Made by a program: the position numbers and the translations under genes. Positions 35,436 to 46,553 of a stretch of 64,000 nucleotides of DNA are shown here, piece by piece. The stretch spans positions 98,720 through 162,719 of the forward strand of contig JADJYE010000017.1 of assembly GCA_016719945.1 (NCBI GenBank), read 5' to 3'. Origin of the DNA: Polyangiaceae bacterium (lineage in GTDB: Bacteria > Myxococcota_A > Polyangia > Polyangiales > Polyangiaceae). Numbering within the stretch: position 1 is the first letter of the stretch; each line of letters opens with the position of its first letter. The notes under the pieces are model-generated. The model saw only the letters and a list, made by a program, of their open reading frames with translations. It did not search any database and had not been told where the DNA came from.

Positions 35436-37289
35436 AGCCGTGGAAGGGGGTCGAGCTGGCGGTCGATCCGACCGGCAACATCCTCGTCGACGTCGCGAAG
35501 TTCGAAGTCGCGATGGCGAGGAGACAGGCCCCCCTGCGCGCGATCGCCGCGCGCGACGAGGCGGAGGTCTCCGCGCTCGAGCAGCAGCTCCGCGCAGCCA
35601 ACGCGGGTCCCCTTGCCGAGCTCACGCTGAGGGTCCAGTCGCTGGGGCGCCGCGTGGAGGCGTTGATCGCCCAGGACCTCTTCAGCGAGAAGCACGAGCA
35701 GCTGCTCGCGCCCGCGTTCGACGCCATCGCCGAGCTCGTGCAGAAGACGTGGCTGCCCGGCGCGAGCGGGGCCGCGCTCGCAGAGCTGCTCACCGTGGGC
35801 GCGGCCGGCAGCAAGAAGCCCCCTCGCGCGCCGGTCCGTGACGCGCGGCTCCGCCTCGACCCGCTCCCTTGGGACGAGCTGATGTCGGCGACCCGCGCGG
35901 CGCTGTTCGAGCGATCGGACGGCGGACATCCGCAGGCGGCGGCCCAGAGCTTCTCCGCGCTCCGCGCTTGGCGAGACGCGCATCGCATCGCGCAGTCGCC
36001 AGACGGCAACCTCTCCCTGCTCGCCGCGGTGTTCGACGGGCACAGCCGCCTATGGGGAGCGCTCGAGGTCTATCCCCCAGCCCGCGTCTACCTGCTCGCG
36101 CGGACGCTCGGGCACTGGTGCCGAATGGCCATCGGGCTCCACGAGCCCCACTGGGCGCAGGCTCAAGCGTTTTGCCTCCGGCGTTCGTCGTTCCTGCGCG
36201 CGGTGCTCGCGTACGGCACCGCGATGCTGGGTCGCATGATCGTCCCCGTTCACCGCCAGGAGTCGCCGCCCAAGGCGCGCCGCCCGGGGGGCGCATACCG
36301 GGCGCCTGGCGAGGGTGACGAGGCAACCCGGGCCATGGATCCGCGCGTCGAGCGGCTTCGAGGGATCGGCCTCGAGCGAGACCTCGACGCGGCGCTCGCC
36401 CACGCGGCGGTGCTGGCCGCCCTGAGCGCGTGCGGCGCCCCGTGCCTGGGCGACAAATGGAGCTGGCATGTGACCTCGATCCGGCGCATCGCCGAGCGCG
36501 CCGAGCACGCGTCCGCGCGTCTCGTCGCGGCCGACCCGGCGGCGGTCGCGAGATCGTGCGCAGGCAGCCTGTGGGCCGCGGTGTGGAGCGTGTCGGTGGC
36601 CACGTTCACCAGCGACCGAGAGGCAGCTCGCGCGACCCTCTCGATGGCTCAGGCCTCGCTCGGCTCGCTCCTTGGGCTCAACGGGGACCTGTGGCAGCTC
36701 GCGACCTGTGTGGCGACCGCCCTCTCGACCGGCGTGTTGCCTCGCGATCGAGCCATGGCCGCGCTCGTCCGCGCGCTGGCCGAGCGCCTCGCGAGGACGT
36801 CCTTCGCCTCGCTGTACGCGCAGGTTTGCGCGACGCACCAGCAGGTCTTGGGCGCCCAGCGGGATAGCGAGCAGGCCGAGCGAGAGATCTCGCTCATGGA
36901 TCGCCTCAACGTGTTCACCGACTCTCCGGCGGAGGCGCGCAAGAAGGGCGCTGCCAAGGTGCTGAGCAAGCAACGCTTCGCGGTCGTCCATGAGCGCCAA
37001 GCGTTGGATCGGATGGTGCTCGCGGAGCTGGCCGCCCACCCCGCGGCGAGCGTGTATTACGCGCTGTCGGGGCCCCTCGCGCAGATCGACGTGATGCAAA
37101 TCTCGGCGCGAGTGTCCGGTAGGGGGAGCGGCCTGGTGGTGGGCGGCCGGGAGGCCGCGCTCCGCTCGATCGACCAGTGGATGGCCCCACGCCGCGCAGC
37201 AGCTCGGGCTCGGTCCGACGCCCGGCACGCTGCTGCAGGACTACGCCGTCGCGCTGCTCGCCCGCTCCGCTCCAGCAACGTCCCCGTAG
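35432..37289 (+). CDS. Unrecognised helical protein, paralogue 2 (frameshifted near the 3' end)
   Basis: The GTG at 35432 overlaps the stop of paralogue 1. The frame is open for 580 residues, then breaks at the C4 run 37185-37188. Dropping one C restores SIDQWMAHAAQQLGLGPTPG and LLQDYAVALLARSAP with a stop at 37287-37289, matching the end of paralogue 1. Without this the frame runs on into the next gene. The restored protein has about 618 residues. It is Ala/Leu/Arg-rich and helical with no membrane segment or signal, so it is probably cytoplasmic. Shared blocks include LARTLGHWCRM, SFLRAVLAYGTAML, LGDKWSWHV and VYYALSGPLAQ. Confidence 0.68.
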
Positions 37290-37312
37290 GCGCCGCGTCG
37301 CGGCCGCCTATC

Positions 37313-39752
37313 ATGGCGCGTATGCGCGCCCTCCCTCGGCTCACTCTCGCCGTCGCCATGCTCATCGCCTGCGGTGACGACACCACCACCGGCGGCGGAG
37401 GTAGCGGCGCGTCGCCTCCCGCCGGTGGCGCCGGCGGCGCAGCGACCGGCGGCGCGGGCGGCACGGGCGCCGGCTTCGAAGGCGGCGGCGGCAGCAGCTC
37501 GTGCGGGGTCGAGTGCCCCGACGGCACGACGTGTTGGGCCGGCGAGTGCTGCGCGTCGCCGTGCGGCGAGCAGGGGGTCAGCGAGGCGTGCTGCGGCGCC
37601 GCGCAGGTGTGCTCGTTCCAAGCCTGCGTGACCCCAGGCGCGGAGTGCGTCGACTCGACCGACTGCCCGGAGGGCCACATCTGCGACTACTCGCTCGGCG
37701 AAGAGCCGAGCGAGGGGGGCGGCGGCTCCGGCGGCGGGGGCGGCTCCGGCGGCGGCATGGGTGGCATGTGCGGCGGCGGCTTCTCGCCGCAGACCGGCAA
37801 GTGCCTGCCCGCGCCGCCCGAGTGCGGGCCTGGCGAAGATCCTGGCGACCCCATCACTTGCCTGCCCGCCTGCGAATACATCCCGCCCTTCCAGGACTTC
37901 ACCCCTGTGCTCAAGCACGCGTGGGGCGGGGACGTCGTGCTCCCTTCCACGACCGACGTGATGATGACGCCCATCGTCACGCAGCTCGACGACGACGACT
38001 GCAACGGCAAGATCGATCAGAACGACATCCCCGAGATCGTCTTCTCTACGTTCTCTGGCGGCGCCTACTTCAAGATGGGCACCCTGCACGCGATATCGAT
38101 CATCGACGGCGTGGTCGTCGACAAGCTCACGATCCCTGATTCGGTGCAGCCTGGAAGCACGCCCGCCTCGGCCGACCTCGACGGGGACGGCACCCCCGAG
38201 ATCGTCGCCTGCATGAACCCCGGGCCAACCGGGGTCTCGTGCTGCGACGCGCTCGCGCAGAACACCGGCGTCGTCGCCTTCCGCGCCGACGGCACGGTGA
38301 TGTGGACGCAGACCGATACGACCAAGGTGCACTGCGGCTACGAGGCGCCCGTGATCGCGAACGTCGACGGCGACGCGACGCCCGAGGTGATCGTGGGGCT
38401 CACGATCCTCGATGGGGTGACCGGCGGCATCGACCGGGGAGCTCGACCCCGCGACCAGCTGGGGCATCAAGCTCTCGGGGGCCGTCGACCTCGACGGCGA
38501 CGGCGCGCTCGACGTCACCACGGGGCAGCGCGCGTTCCGCGCCGACGGCACGGTGCTCTGGGATCTGCGCACGGGGCCGGACGCGATCCCCCCCGGGTAT
38601 CACGCGGTCGGGGACTTCGATCTCGACGGCGCGCCCGAGGTCGTCGTCGTCTCGAGCGGCGGCCCGCACACCCTCTCGGTCGTGCGCTACGACCCGAACA
38701 GCGCGAGCGGCGCCGAGGTGATCCGCACCGGCGTCGATATCAACAACGGCATCAGCACCGCGGTCTTCTGCAACGCGGCGAGCGAATACGGCGGCGGCCC
38801 GCCGACCGTCGCCGACTTCGACGGCGACGGCACCCCTGACGTCGGCGCGGCGGGCGCGGTGGGCTACGTGGTGATGGACGGCGCGCGCCTGGTCGATCCG
38901 GCGTTCAGCAACGCCGAGGTCGTCGCGTGGTTCAAGGAGACGCACGACTGCTCGTCAGCGGTCACCGGCTCGGCGGTGTTCGACTTCAACGGCGACGGGA
39001 AGGCCGAGGTCGTCTACTCGGACGAGTACCACCTGTGGATGTACGACGGCGTGACCGGGGACAACCTCATCCCGAGCACGTGCAACACGACCGGCACCCT
39101 GTGGGAGTACCCCGTGGTCGCCGACGTCGACAACGATGGGCAGGCAGACATCGTGGTCGCCTCGAACGCCTACGGCATCACCTGCCCAGACGACGCCAGC
39201 AAGCAGTCGGGCATTCGCGTCTTCGGCAGCGCCAACAACTCGTGGGTGCGCACGCGCCGCATCTGGAACCAGCACACGTACCACGTGACCAACGTCAACG
39301 AAGACGGCTCGGTGCCCGTCGACGAGGTGGACAACTGGAACACGCCCGGGCTCAACAACTACCGGCAGAACCGGCAGCCCGGCTCGGAGTTCGCCGCGCC
39401 GGACGCGGTCGTCTCGATCGCGCCCGTCTGCAGCGGTGAATACGGCCTCGTCGCCACCGTCCGCAACCTCGGCTCCGCCGCGCTCCCCGCCGGCCTGGCG
39501 GTGGGCTTCTACGCAGGCGCCGTCGGCAGCGGCACGCTGCTCGGCAGCGACGTCACGACCAAGATCCTCTACCCCGCCGAGGCGGAGAACATCCTGCTGC
39601 CGATCGCCAACCCCGACGCCAGCATCCTCGACGGCACCACCCCGGTCTACGCGGTCGTCGTCGACGGCGCGCCCCCGGCGAACCTGCACGAGTGCCGAAC
39701 CGACAACAACACCTCGGCCGCAACCAGCGGCGCGTGCGGCGTACCGCGCTAG
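37313..39752 (+). CDS. FG-GAP/VCBS-repeat surface lipoprotein (one frameshift)
   Basis: A signal with lipobox (LAVAMLIACGDDTTT; start ATG 37313 or 37322) is followed by a Gly-rich linker and a Cys-rich region (CPDGTTCWAGECCASP, CVDSTDCPEGHICD). Next come FG-GAP-type calcium-loop repeats (DLDGDGTPEIVACM, NVDGDATPEVIVGL, DFDLDGAPEVVVVS, DFDGDGTPDVGAAG, DFNGDGKAEVVYS). Residues after about 670 look like a CARDB adhesion domain. The frame breaks at 38434-38439 (ACCGGGGA); dropping one base restores GIDGELDPATSWGIKL. Restored length is about 812 residues. Extracellular adhesin- or integrin-like propeller; ligand unknown. Confidence 0.8.
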
Positions 39753-39758
39753 CGCCGC

Positions 39759-40331
39759 TCAGTCGACGATGTCGGCCTTGGTCGTGATCGCCACGAAGGG
39801 GAGGCCGGCTGCCTTGATCGTCTCGGCGCCACCTTCTTGGCGATCGACGATCGCGATCACGCCGAGCACGGTCGCGCCCACGGCCTTCAGCTTCTCGACC
39901 GACTTGAGCGTGGAGCCCCCGGTGGTGATCACGTCCTCGAGGACGACGACCGGGATGCCTTCGCGCAGCGACTTGTCGTTCTCGACCAGCCGCTTCGAGC
40001 CGTGGTCCTTCGCCTCTTTGCGGACGTAGAGCGCCGCCAGCGGCTTGCCGCGCTCGAAGCTCAAGACGGACACGGCGCTCGCCAGCGGGCAGCCGCCGAG
40101 CTCGACGCCTGCGACCGCCTCACAGCTGGGGAAGAGCCGCTCGATCGCGTCGAACATGAGCGAGCCGACGAGCACGTGGCCCTCCGCCGTGAGCACCGTC
40201 TGCTTGCAGTCGATGAAGAAGTCGCTCTCCTTGCCCGAGGCGAGCGTGACCTTCTTCTTCTCGTACGAGCGCGTCTTGAGCAGCTCGATGAGCCACTGAC
40301 GGTCACGCTCGTTCACGCCCTGCCACGGCAT
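39759..40331 (-). CDS. pyrE: Orotate phosphoribosyltransferase
   Basis: This 190-residue enzyme of pyrimidine synthesis joins orotate and PRPP to give OMP. The PRPP loop is GIPVVVLEDVITTGGSTLKS, with the two acidic residues in EDVITTGGST; LASGKESDFFIDCK and LYVRKEAKDHGSKR are further family motifs. Start ATG 40331. It converges on the FG-GAP gene with six bases between the stop codons. The bactofilin cluster lies upstream on the same strand with a 43-base gap, so co-transcription is possible. Confidence 0.92.
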   Translation of the reverse strand: MPWQGVNERDRQWLIELLKTRSYEKKKVTLASGKESDFFIDCKQTVLTAEGHVLVGSLMFDAIERLFPSCEAVAGVELGGCPLASAVSVLSFERGKPLAALYVRKEAKDHGSKRLVENDKSLREGIPVVVLEDVITTGGSTLKSVEKLKAVGATVLGVIAIVDRQEGGAETIKAAGLPFVAITTKADIVD

Positions 40332-40374
40332 CGAAGAGACTCCTCGGCTGGAAGGGTCGCGCGCGCGGGGCTCG

Positions 40375-41007
40375 CTACTTCGCGCCCTTGCGCTTCATCT
40401 GACCCTTCGCGCCTTTGCGCAGCGAGGGCATGACCGGGGCAGGGGCCGCGTCGCGACGGCTTCGGCCGCGCGGGGCCTCGACCGGCTCGACGTAGACGGG
40501 CTCTTCGACGGCGCGCGGGGTCGCGGCTCGCGCCGTGGCCTTCGGGCTCGGAGCCTTGGGGCGCGGCGCGGGGGCCGCCACGGCGCGCGGGGCGCGGGCA
40601 GGGGTCGCACGCGCCGGGGCGCGCTCGGCGCGACCGCGGGTCAGCGCCTGGCTATCGGGCGCGTCGCCCGTCGACACGTGTCCGCGCAGGAGGCCGCCGG
40701 GTCGGATGCCGATCGTCGGCGCCACGAGGTCACCGACGACGCGCGCGCCGTCCTCCAAGACGACGCTCGTCTCGCCGCGGATGCTGCCGAGCACGGCGCC
40801 GCGCACCGTGACGCGGCTGCCAGCGAGGGCGCCGTCCTCGATGCGGACGCGCGCCGTCGTCTGGAGCGTGACGTCGCCTTGCACGTCGACGACCCCTTCG
40901 ACGCGGCCCTCGATCTCGACATCGCCGCTGCCGCGCAGCGTGCCGCGGATGACGGTGCCCGAGCCGATGCGGCTGAAGTTGTCCGAGGCGGAGGAGTGGC
41001 TCGCCAT
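40375..41007 (-). CDS. Bactofilin with a long basic C-terminal tail
   Basis: This 210-residue protein has a bactofilin core at about residues 12-120, a right-handed beta-helix of short repeats (GSGTVIRGTLRGSGDVEIEG, GALAGSRVTVRGAVLGSIRG, GARVVGDL). The C-terminal 90 residues are Ala/Pro/Arg/Lys-rich, ending SLRKGAKGQMKRKGAK, and would bind acidic partners such as membranes or DNA. Bactofilins polymerise into cytoskeletal filaments; in Myxococcus they shape the cell and position chromosome-segregation proteins. It is the last of three tandem bactofilin genes, two bases after the middle one. Confidence 0.9.
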   Translation of the reverse strand: MASHSSASDNFSRIGSGTVIRGTLRGSGDVEIEGRVEGVVDVQGDVTLQTTARVRIEDGALAGSRVTVRGAVLGSIRGETSVVLEDGARVVGDLVAPTIGIRPGGLLRGHVSTGDAPDSQALTRGRAERAPARATPARAPRAVAAPAPRPKAPSPKATARAATPRAVEEPVYVEPVEAPRGRSRRDAAPAPVMPSLRKGAKGQMKRKGAK

Positions 41008-41009
41008 GG

Positions 41010-41321
41010 TCAGACGTCCATGTCGACGTTGCCCTTGAAGACGGCGCCGTCGGCGATCGTGAGGCGCGCGGCCTTCACGTCTCCCACGAGCCGGCCGCCC
41101 GAGAGCAGGTCGACGCGGTCGGAGGCGGTCACGTTGCCCGTGAACGTGCCCCCGACGGACAGGGTCGAGGCGCCGACGTCGGCCTCGACGACCGCCCCTG
41201 CCTCGATCGTCACGGGGCCCTCGACGGTCAGCTTCCCGCGGATGGTGCCAGCGACGATGACCGCCTCATCGGAGGTGATTTCGCCTTCGATGGTGATGTC
41301 TTGACCGATCACGGTTGCCAC
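41010..41321 (-). CDS. Small bactofilin
   Basis: This 103-residue protein is almost only the bactofilin beta-helix core: GQDITIEGEITSDEAVIVAG, GKLTVEGPVTIEAGAVVEAD and SGGRLVGDVKAARLTIADGA. Without long N- or C-terminal tails it may act as a filament core subunit that copolymerises with the two neighbours. ATG 41321; its stop lies two bases before the start of the following bactofilin gene. Confidence 0.92.
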   Translation of the reverse strand: MATVIGQDITIEGEITSDEAVIVAGTIRGKLTVEGPVTIEAGAVVEADVGASTLSVGGTFTGNVTASDRVDLLSGGRLVGDVKAARLTIADGAVFKGNVDMDV

Positions 41322-41354
41322 AGGAAGCGTTCTCCTTGAGAGCTCGGCTCTCGA

Positions 41355-41816
41355 TCACCTGCGCGCGTTCGCGCCTCGCCGGCCTGCCGGCGCAACGACG
41401 CCGCCGAGCCCATCGGGCAGCTCGAAGGCAGCCTCGATGCGGCCGGTGAAGGCAGCCCCCTCTTCGAGGGCGACCTCCGCGCCGTTCATGTTCCCCGAGA
41501 CCCGCGCGCCAGCGCGGATGTGCACGGCGCCTTCGGCCTCGACGTCGCCCGTGAGGGCGCCGTCGATGGTGACCGCGCGCGCGGCGATGTTGCCGCTGAT
41601 GACGCCGGTCTGCCCGAGCTCGAGCGACCCGCCGACGCGGACGTCGCCCTCGATCTCACCATCGACGCGGAGGTCACCCGTGCCGCTCAGCCGACCGCGC
41701 ACCCGCATCCCCTGGCCGAGGACGTTGGGCTCGCTAGCCGCCAACGCGGACGAAGCTGCGTTCCGTGATGTCGACTTCGATCCGCCCGTCTCACGGGCCG
41801 TGAAGTCTCGAGCCAT
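41355..41816 (-). CDS. Bactofilin, first of three
   Basis: This 153-residue protein has an N-terminal tail of about 30 residues rich in Ser/Thr/Ala (ARETGGSKSTSRNAASSALA) and then the core: GQGMRVRGRLSGTGDLRVDG, EGDVRVGGSLELGQTGVISG and NIAARAVTIDGALTGDVEAE. It starts at ATG 41816 and leads the three-gene bactofilin cluster (153, 103 and 210 residues). Myxococcus xanthus also has several bactofilins, but there the bacNOP genes sit beside parAB; here no par genes are nearby. Confidence 0.9.
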   Translation of the reverse strand: MARDFTARETGGSKSTSRNAASSALAASEPNVLGQGMRVRGRLSGTGDLRVDGEIEGDVRVGGSLELGQTGVISGNIAARAVTIDGALTGDVEAEGAVHIRAGARVSGNMNGAEVALEEGAAFTGRIEAAFELPDGLGGVVAPAGRRGANARR

Positions 41817-41912
41817 GCTCTAGCCTCCGAACCAAACCTGCGCGGACCGTACCCCAAACGTGGCCGCGAGGGCAACGCCTGTTCCGCACCCGCGCGGGCG
41901 CGCTCGCGACGG

Positions 41913-41944
41913 GGCCCGCGCCGCCGTCGAGCAGGGCGCGGGCC
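41913..41944 (-). terminator. Hairpin downstream of trxA
   Basis: GGCCCGCGC (41913-41921) and GCGCGGGCC (41936-41944) form a perfect 9-bp stem with a 14-base loop. It lies about 20 bases past the trxA stop on the minus strand and before the bactofilin genes. There is no T-run. Confidence 0.42.
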
Positions 41945-41964
41945 GGTGGTGCGCGAGCGAGGTC

Positions 41965-42285
41965 TCAGAGACCGAGGAGCTGGACGAGCTTGTCGCGGTT
42001 GGTGAGACCGACGTGCTGCGCCACCTTCTGGCCGCCCTTGAACACCATCACCGTCGGGACGCTCCGCACGCCGTACTTCGCGGCGGTGCTCGGCGAGTCG
42101 TCGATGTCGCACTTGCCCACGCGGACCTGGCCCGCGAAGTCGTCGGCGATCTTGTCGACGATCGGCGCGAGCGCTTTGCACGGCCCGCACCAAGTCGCAG
42201 TGAAGTCGACGAGGACCGGCACGTCGCTCTTGAGCACGTCCGCATCGAAGTTCACGTCGTTGAAGGCCTGCACATTCTTGCCCAT
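41965..42285 (-). CDS. trxA: Thioredoxin
   Basis: This 106-residue protein is a canonical cytoplasmic thioredoxin: VLVDFTATWCGPCKALAPIV with redox Cys33 and Cys36, the conserved acidic residue in VLVDF, and the cis-Pro loop in YGVRSVPTVMVFKGG. It has no signal peptide. It reduces disulfides in enzymes such as ribonucleotide reductase, using thioredoxin reductase, which is not in this window. ATG 42285. It is divergent from the GT2 gene, with a 76-base gap for both promoters. Confidence 0.95.
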   Translation of the reverse strand: MGKNVQAFNDVNFDADVLKSDVPVLVDFTATWCGPCKALAPIVDKIADDFAGQVRVGKCDIDDSPSTAAKYGVRSVPTVMVFKGGQKVAQHVGLTNRDKLVQLLGL

Positions 42286-42361
42286 GTCAGATGGCTCCTA
42301 TCTGCGCGACGCCCGAACGACGTCGCATCTTGTCGCGACAGGCGGTTAAGGTAAGCGCCGC

Positions 42362-43144
42362 GTGACCCTGCGGCAAGTGGACCCCCCCATCGGACGTCCC
42401 GGCGGCGCCGGCCTGCTCGTCGTCACCCCCACCTACAATGAGCGCGACAACCCCGCGGCGTTCTTGTCCGGGATCCGCCGGATTTTGCCCCAGACGGATG
42501 TGCTCGTGGTCGACGACGCCTCCCCCGACGGGACGGGCGAGCTCGCGGATCGGCTCGCTGCGGGCGACTCGCGCGTTCACTGCCTGCACCGGCCGGCGAA
42601 GCTCGGGCTGGGAACGGCGTACGTCGACGGCTTCCGCTGGGCGCTCGCCCGAGGCTACGACCTCGTCGCCGAGATGGACGCCGACCTCTCCCACGACGCT
42701 GGCGACCTCGTCCGCCTGATCGCGGCGATCGACGACGGCGCGGACCTCGCCCTGGGCTCTCGCGGCGTGCCGGGGGGCGGGGTCGTCGGCTGGGGGCTCG
42801 GTCGGCACCTGCTTTCGAAGGGTGGCTCGCTCTACGCCCGGCTCATCCTCGGCGTGCAAGTGCGCGACCTCACGACGGGCTTCAAGGTCTTCAGGCGGTC
42901 GGCGCTCGAGGCGATCGAGCCCGCGTCGCTGCGGTCGAACGGCTACGCGTTCCAGATCGAGACCACGTTCCGAGCCGTCGCGTGCGGGCTGCGCGTGGTC
43001 GAGGTGCCGATCGTGTTCTGCGATCGCCAGGTGGGCCGTTCGAAGATGAGCCGCAAGATCTTCCTCGAGGCCATCGCCGGCGTCTGGCGGATGCGCGCGG
43101 GTGCGAAGCGGGGTGCGAAAGGCCCTGGAGCTAAGCTAGCCTGA
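42362..43144 (+). CDS. Dolichol/polyprenol-phosphate mannosyltransferase-like GT2
   Basis: This 260-residue glycosyltransferase follows the DPM1 pattern: VTPTYNERDNPAAFL, VLVVDDASPDGTGELAD, LGLGTAYVDGFRWALARGYD and EMDADLSHDAGDLVRLI, then VRDLTTGFKVFRRSALEAI and CDRQVGRSKMSRKIFLEA. Such enzymes load mannose or another sugar onto polyprenyl phosphate at the inner membrane for later transfer outside the cell. There is no C-terminal membrane domain, as in the short soluble DPM1 form. Start GTG 42362. It may supply the GT-C enzyme at 54.3 kb, which is inference. Confidence 0.88.
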   Translation: MTLRQVDPPIGRPGGAGLLVVTPTYNERDNPAAFLSGIRRILPQTDVLVVDDASPDGTGELADRLAAGDSRVHCLHRPAKLGLGTAYVDGFRWALARGYDLVAEMDADLSHDAGDLVRLIAAIDDGADLALGSRGVPGGGVVGWGLGRHLLSKGGSLYARLILGVQVRDLTTGFKVFRRSALEAIEPASLRSNGYAFQIETTFRAVACGLRVVEVPIVFCDRQVGRSKMSRKIFLEAIAGVWRMRAGAKRGAKGPGAKLA

Positions 43145-43175
43145 AGCCGATCTTCCCCTCGGCCGACCGACGACG

Positions 43176-45121
<1,946 letters not shown>

Positions 45122-45125
<4 letters not shown>

Positions 45126-46369
45126 TCTGCGGCGGGGAACGTCGCGTCGACCCGGTAGATGATCGTCTCCTGCCCCTGGCCGACCCACCAGTCGATGTCG
45201 TTGCAGTCGTTCGGCCAGGAGGCGCAGTCCGCCGCGCCGTCCAGGGCGTTCGAGTAGTTGTAGATGGTGACCGTCCCGTCGTCGTTGGGGAGCTGTGAGG
45301 CGAAGCACGTGTCCCCGCGCGACGGCAGATCGACCTCGTGGTGGACCGTCAGCGTCTCGGGGTCGACGCGCCACAGGGCGCAGCGCTTCGGGTTGAACGA
45401 GTACTCGATCTCGTATTTCTCGGTCTGCTCCTTGGGGGAGAGCTCGTCGGAGTCGAGGTCGTAGTTGCCGGTCTCGGTCAGGTTGCGGCGCCCGACGAGC
45501 CACACCACCCCCTCGCGATCGAACACCAGCGGCGAGTCGTACTTCTTCTTGTCCGACGCGCACGTCCACGCCCCGAGATCGTCTGCAGGCGCGCGGCAGA
45601 TCTTCGAGCCCCAGCCAAACTCTTCGTCGCCCGCCTCGTTGCGCGTGACCGCGATCAGCGAGCCGTCCTCGAGGAACGTGAAGTCGGTCTCCGAGCCGCC
45701 GCCCTCTTGAACCACGGGCTGGCCCGGCACGACCGGCTCGAGCGCGCGGCCGTCCTCGGTCTTGAGCAGGTGGATGCGGATCGGCTCGCCGTCGACCTCG
45801 TAGATGTTCTCTCCGCCGACGTAGCCGATGAGGTACGCCGTGCCGTTCAGCACCTTCGCGCGCCACGGGATGAACCCAGGCTCGTACAGGGACTCGGGCT
45901 CGTCCCAGTCGTCCGGCGCGTGGTACTCGGTGACCATCATGCCCTGCGGCTCGAACGCGAACGGGTCCGTGCCGAGCACCGCGTAGTAGAGGAAGAGTCG
46001 CTCACCCAGGACCAGGAAGCGGGGCTCGCGCAGATCCGTCCCCATCATGAACGACCCCTCGAGGCGCCAGCCGTCGTCCCCCTCGCTGGCGACGTACAAG
46101 ACCGTCTCGCTCGACGCGAAGTGCGAGGGCGCGGTGCGCCACGCCAGGAACGTTCGACCCTGGAACCGCGCGACGTCGAGGTTGTTGTTGGAGGTCTGCG
46201 TCGGCACCCCTGCGGGCGCAGCGTCGAGCGACACCACGACCTCGGGCGCCGTGAGCGTGACCTTCTCCTCCGGGTCGGGCGGATCGGGCGGGTCTTCGCC
46301 GCCGCACTCCGCCCCCACGGCAGCGATCGCCAAGCTCGCGACGCAAAGCCTCGCCCACGGTTGAAGCAT
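45122..46369 (-). CDS. Lipoprotein with propeller-like repeats, function unknown
   Basis: ATG 46369 gives 415 residues. The N-terminal signal leads to AAVGAECGGEDPPDPPDP, a lipobox-like Cys followed by a Pro/Asp linker. The remainder is rich in Trp/Tyr strand motifs (FLAWRTAPSHFASSETVLYV, RLFLYYAVLGTDPF, YLIGYVGGENIYEVDGE, VTIYNYSNALDG), reminiscent of five- or six-bladed propellers such as glycoside-hydrolase-43-like folds, but I see no catalytic signature. The stop codon is shared within a CTAG palindrome with the convergent kinase gene. It is divergent from the rhodanese gene with 184 bases between them. Confidence 0.62.
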
Positions 46370-46553
46370 GGCCACAGGGTAGCGTGCGCCGCAGAGGCCT
46401 GCGAGGTCGAGGGCCCCGCTCGGATCGTGCCCCGCCCCGCCCGCCTCTGCCCGCGCCGCGCACCGCGGCGGCCTCTCGGGGGGGTGGGGGCAACGTGACC
46501 GTTGCCGGCCCGGCCACCTGCCGTAACGTCTGATCTGCGCTACGGTCAGCGCC

